5,060 nt of DNA from positions 1 through 5,060 of the forward strand of contig CAMPHU010000305.1 in the NCBI GenBank assembly GCA_946886065.1. Direction: 5' to 3'. This document shows positions 4,170 to 5,060 of this stretch, in pieces (within the stretch, counting starts at the first letter, position 1; every line of letters starts with the position of its first letter). The DNA is from an uncultured Massilia sp. (GTDB taxonomy: Bacteria; Pseudomonadota; Gammaproteobacteria; Burkholderiales; Burkholderiaceae). The position numbers and the translations under genes were made by a program. The notes beneath the pieces were generated by a model. It did not search any database, was not told the DNA's origin, and saw nothing but the letters and a program-made list of their open reading frames with translations.

Positions 4170-5060
4170 TCAGCGCTTCGGCGCCACGCGCCACACCACG
4201 CCGCCGGCGTCGTCGACCACCAGCAGCGCGCCGTCGGCCGCCACTTCCACGCCGGACGGGCGGCCCCACACATCGCGGTCGCTCAGCACCATCCCGGTCA
4301 TGAAGTCCTGGTACTGCCCGGTCGGCACGCCGTTCTTCATGAACACGCGCACCACCTTGTAGCCGGTGCGCACGCCGCGGTTCCACGAGCCGTGCAGGGC
4401 CACGAACACATCCCCTTCATATTCCTTCGGGAAGGCGTTCTTCGCCCCTTTCGGCGCGTGGTAGACCGCCATGCCCAGCGGCGCGGAGTGCGCCTGCAGC
4501 AGCACGTCCGGGGCGATGGTCTTGCCCTTCAGGTCCGGGCGCTGGCCGGCCAGGCGCGGGTCTTCATGGTCGCCGATGTAGTACCACGGCCAGCCGTAGA
4601 AGCCGCCCTGCTTGACGCGGGTGACGTAGTCCGGCGGCAGGTTGTCGCCCAGCGCGTCGCGCTCGTTGACGTTGCACATCAGGTCGCCCGTGGACGGATA
4701 GACCAGCATGCCGACGCAGTTGCGCAGGCCGGTGGCGTAGGTGCGGCGGTTGCGGCCGTCCGGGTCGAAGGCCATGACGGCGGCGCGGTCGGTTTCCACA
4801 CCCCAGGCGCCGCCGACGCCGTGTTTCGCTTCCCACTGCGGCAGCGGCTCCGGCGGCGTGGCGCCGATCTCGGTGGCGATGTTGGTCGCCGAGCCGATCG
4901 ACAGCAGCAGGGTCTTGCCGTCCTTCGAGAAGGCCAGGGTGCGGGTGGTGTGGCCGCCGCTGGTGTCGCTCAGGTGCGGCACCACCACCTCGGGTTCGCC
5001 GCGCGCCTTCAGGTCGCCGTTGCGGTAAGGGATGCGCACGATCGAATTGACGTTGGCGAC
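4170..5060 (-). CDS. Sorbosone dehydrogenase-like PQQ sugar dehydrogenase (partial, N-terminus beyond right edge)
   Basis: The frame is open from base 5060 down to a TGA at 4172-4170, giving 296 visible residues that begin VANVNSIVRIPYRNGDLKA. Family members have roughly 400-440 residues, so the signal peptide and first blades are outside the window. The visible part has the marks of the soluble glucose/sorbosone dehydrogenase beta-propeller: GGHTTRTLAFSKDGKTLLLS at about residues 35-54, YATGLRNCVGM at 108-118 (GLRN resembles the Arg-Asn pair near PQQ in soluble glucose dehydrogenase), NERDALGDNLPPDYVTRVK at 132-150, GGFYGWPWYYIGDHEDPR at 152-169, HSAPLGMAVY at 191-200, VALHGSWNRG at 220-229, and a closing blade RPSGVEVAADGALLVVDDAGG. 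Such enzymes oxidise sugars or aldehydes in the periplasm using PQQ and pass electrons to the respiratory chain. The actual substrate is unknown, and some relatives have no shown activity. Confidence 0.9.
   Translation of the reverse strand, partial: VANVNSIVRIPYRNGDLKARGEPEVVVPHLSDTSGGHTTRTLAFSKDGKTLLLSIGSATNIATEIGATPPEPLPQWEAKHGVGGAWGVETDRAAVMAFDPDGRNRRTYATGLRNCVGMLVYPSTGDLMCNVNERDALGDNLPPDYVTRVKQGGFYGWPWYYIGDHEDPRLAGQRPDLKGKTIAPDVLLQAHSAPLGMAVYHAPKGAKNAFPKEYEGDVFVALHGSWNRGVRTGYKVVRVFMKNGVPTGQYQDFMTGMVLSDRDVWGRPSGVEVAADGALLVVDDAGGVVWRVAPKR

Noticed and set aside
2264..4273. Minus-strand ORF of 669 codons in another frame over the glycosyltransferase
   Set aside because: It is a low-complexity Arg/Ala/Gly product that overlaps both flanking genes. 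The other frame on this strand has the E-x7-E motif and a sensible start.
5037..5039. GTG as the true start of the dehydrogenase
   Set aside because: The frame stays open upstream to the window edge (VANVNSI), and those residues fit the family's conserved N-terminal part. The protein would also lack its signal peptide and first blades if it began here.
1..5060. A novel defence, mobile or biosynthetic system
   Set aside because: All five genes belong to familiar families, and there are no transposases, nucleases, toxins, direct-repeat arrays or biosynthetic clusters. Calling a new system here would not be supported.

Overview
The window is GC-rich and codes densely. It reads as chromosomal DNA of a betaproteobacterium of the Burkholderiales. 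An Oxalobacteraceae (Massilia-like) host is my inference from the Lys/Ala/Pro histone H1-like protein, the lysR/doxX divergent pair and the general protein style; no rRNA or marker gene proves it. There are five protein genes, two of them cut by the window edges. I see no tRNA, rRNA, CRISPR array, insertion sequence or phage gene.

Layout, left to right. (1) 1-318, minus: the N-terminal part of a histone H1-like, lysine/alanine-rich DNA-binding protein that runs off the left edge. (2) 319-807: a non-coding stretch of about 490 bp with three sizeable hairpins (445-486, 539-599, 765-796). The middle one looks like a Rho-independent terminator that could work in both directions. (3) 808-1704, minus: a LysR-type regulator. 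(4) 1705-1844: a divergent control region with a perfect TATAAT for lysR, a weak promoter-like pair for doxX, and two sets of dyad repeats. (5) 1845-2276, plus: a DoxX-family membrane protein. (6) 2277-2394: a convergent gap with overlapping inverted repeats. (7) 2395-4044, minus: a GT4-type glycosyltransferase with a C-terminal extension of about 110 residues. (8) 4045-4169: a leader/spacer with a hairpin covering the glycosyltransferase Shine-Dalgarno sequence and a GC-rich dyad. (9) 4170-5060, minus: the C-terminal two thirds or so of a secreted-type, sorbosone dehydrogenase-like PQQ sugar dehydrogenase, whose start lies beyond the right edge.

How the genes relate. The lysR and doxX genes form a classic divergent regulator/target pair: one short shared promoter region, where the regulator probably represses itself and controls doxX in response to an unknown small effector. 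The glycosyltransferase and the dehydrogenase lie on the same strand with a 125-bp gap. They may share read-through transcription, but nothing in the sequence ties them to one pathway. The histone-like gene is probably independent.

I found no convincing new multi-gene system. The observations most worth checking are non-coding: the paired hairpins at 445-599 (candidate small RNA or two-way terminator), the hairpin that could hide the glycosyltransferase ribosome binding site, and the repeats in the lysR-doxX control region. The C-terminal extension of the glycosyltransferase is the most interesting protein feature.
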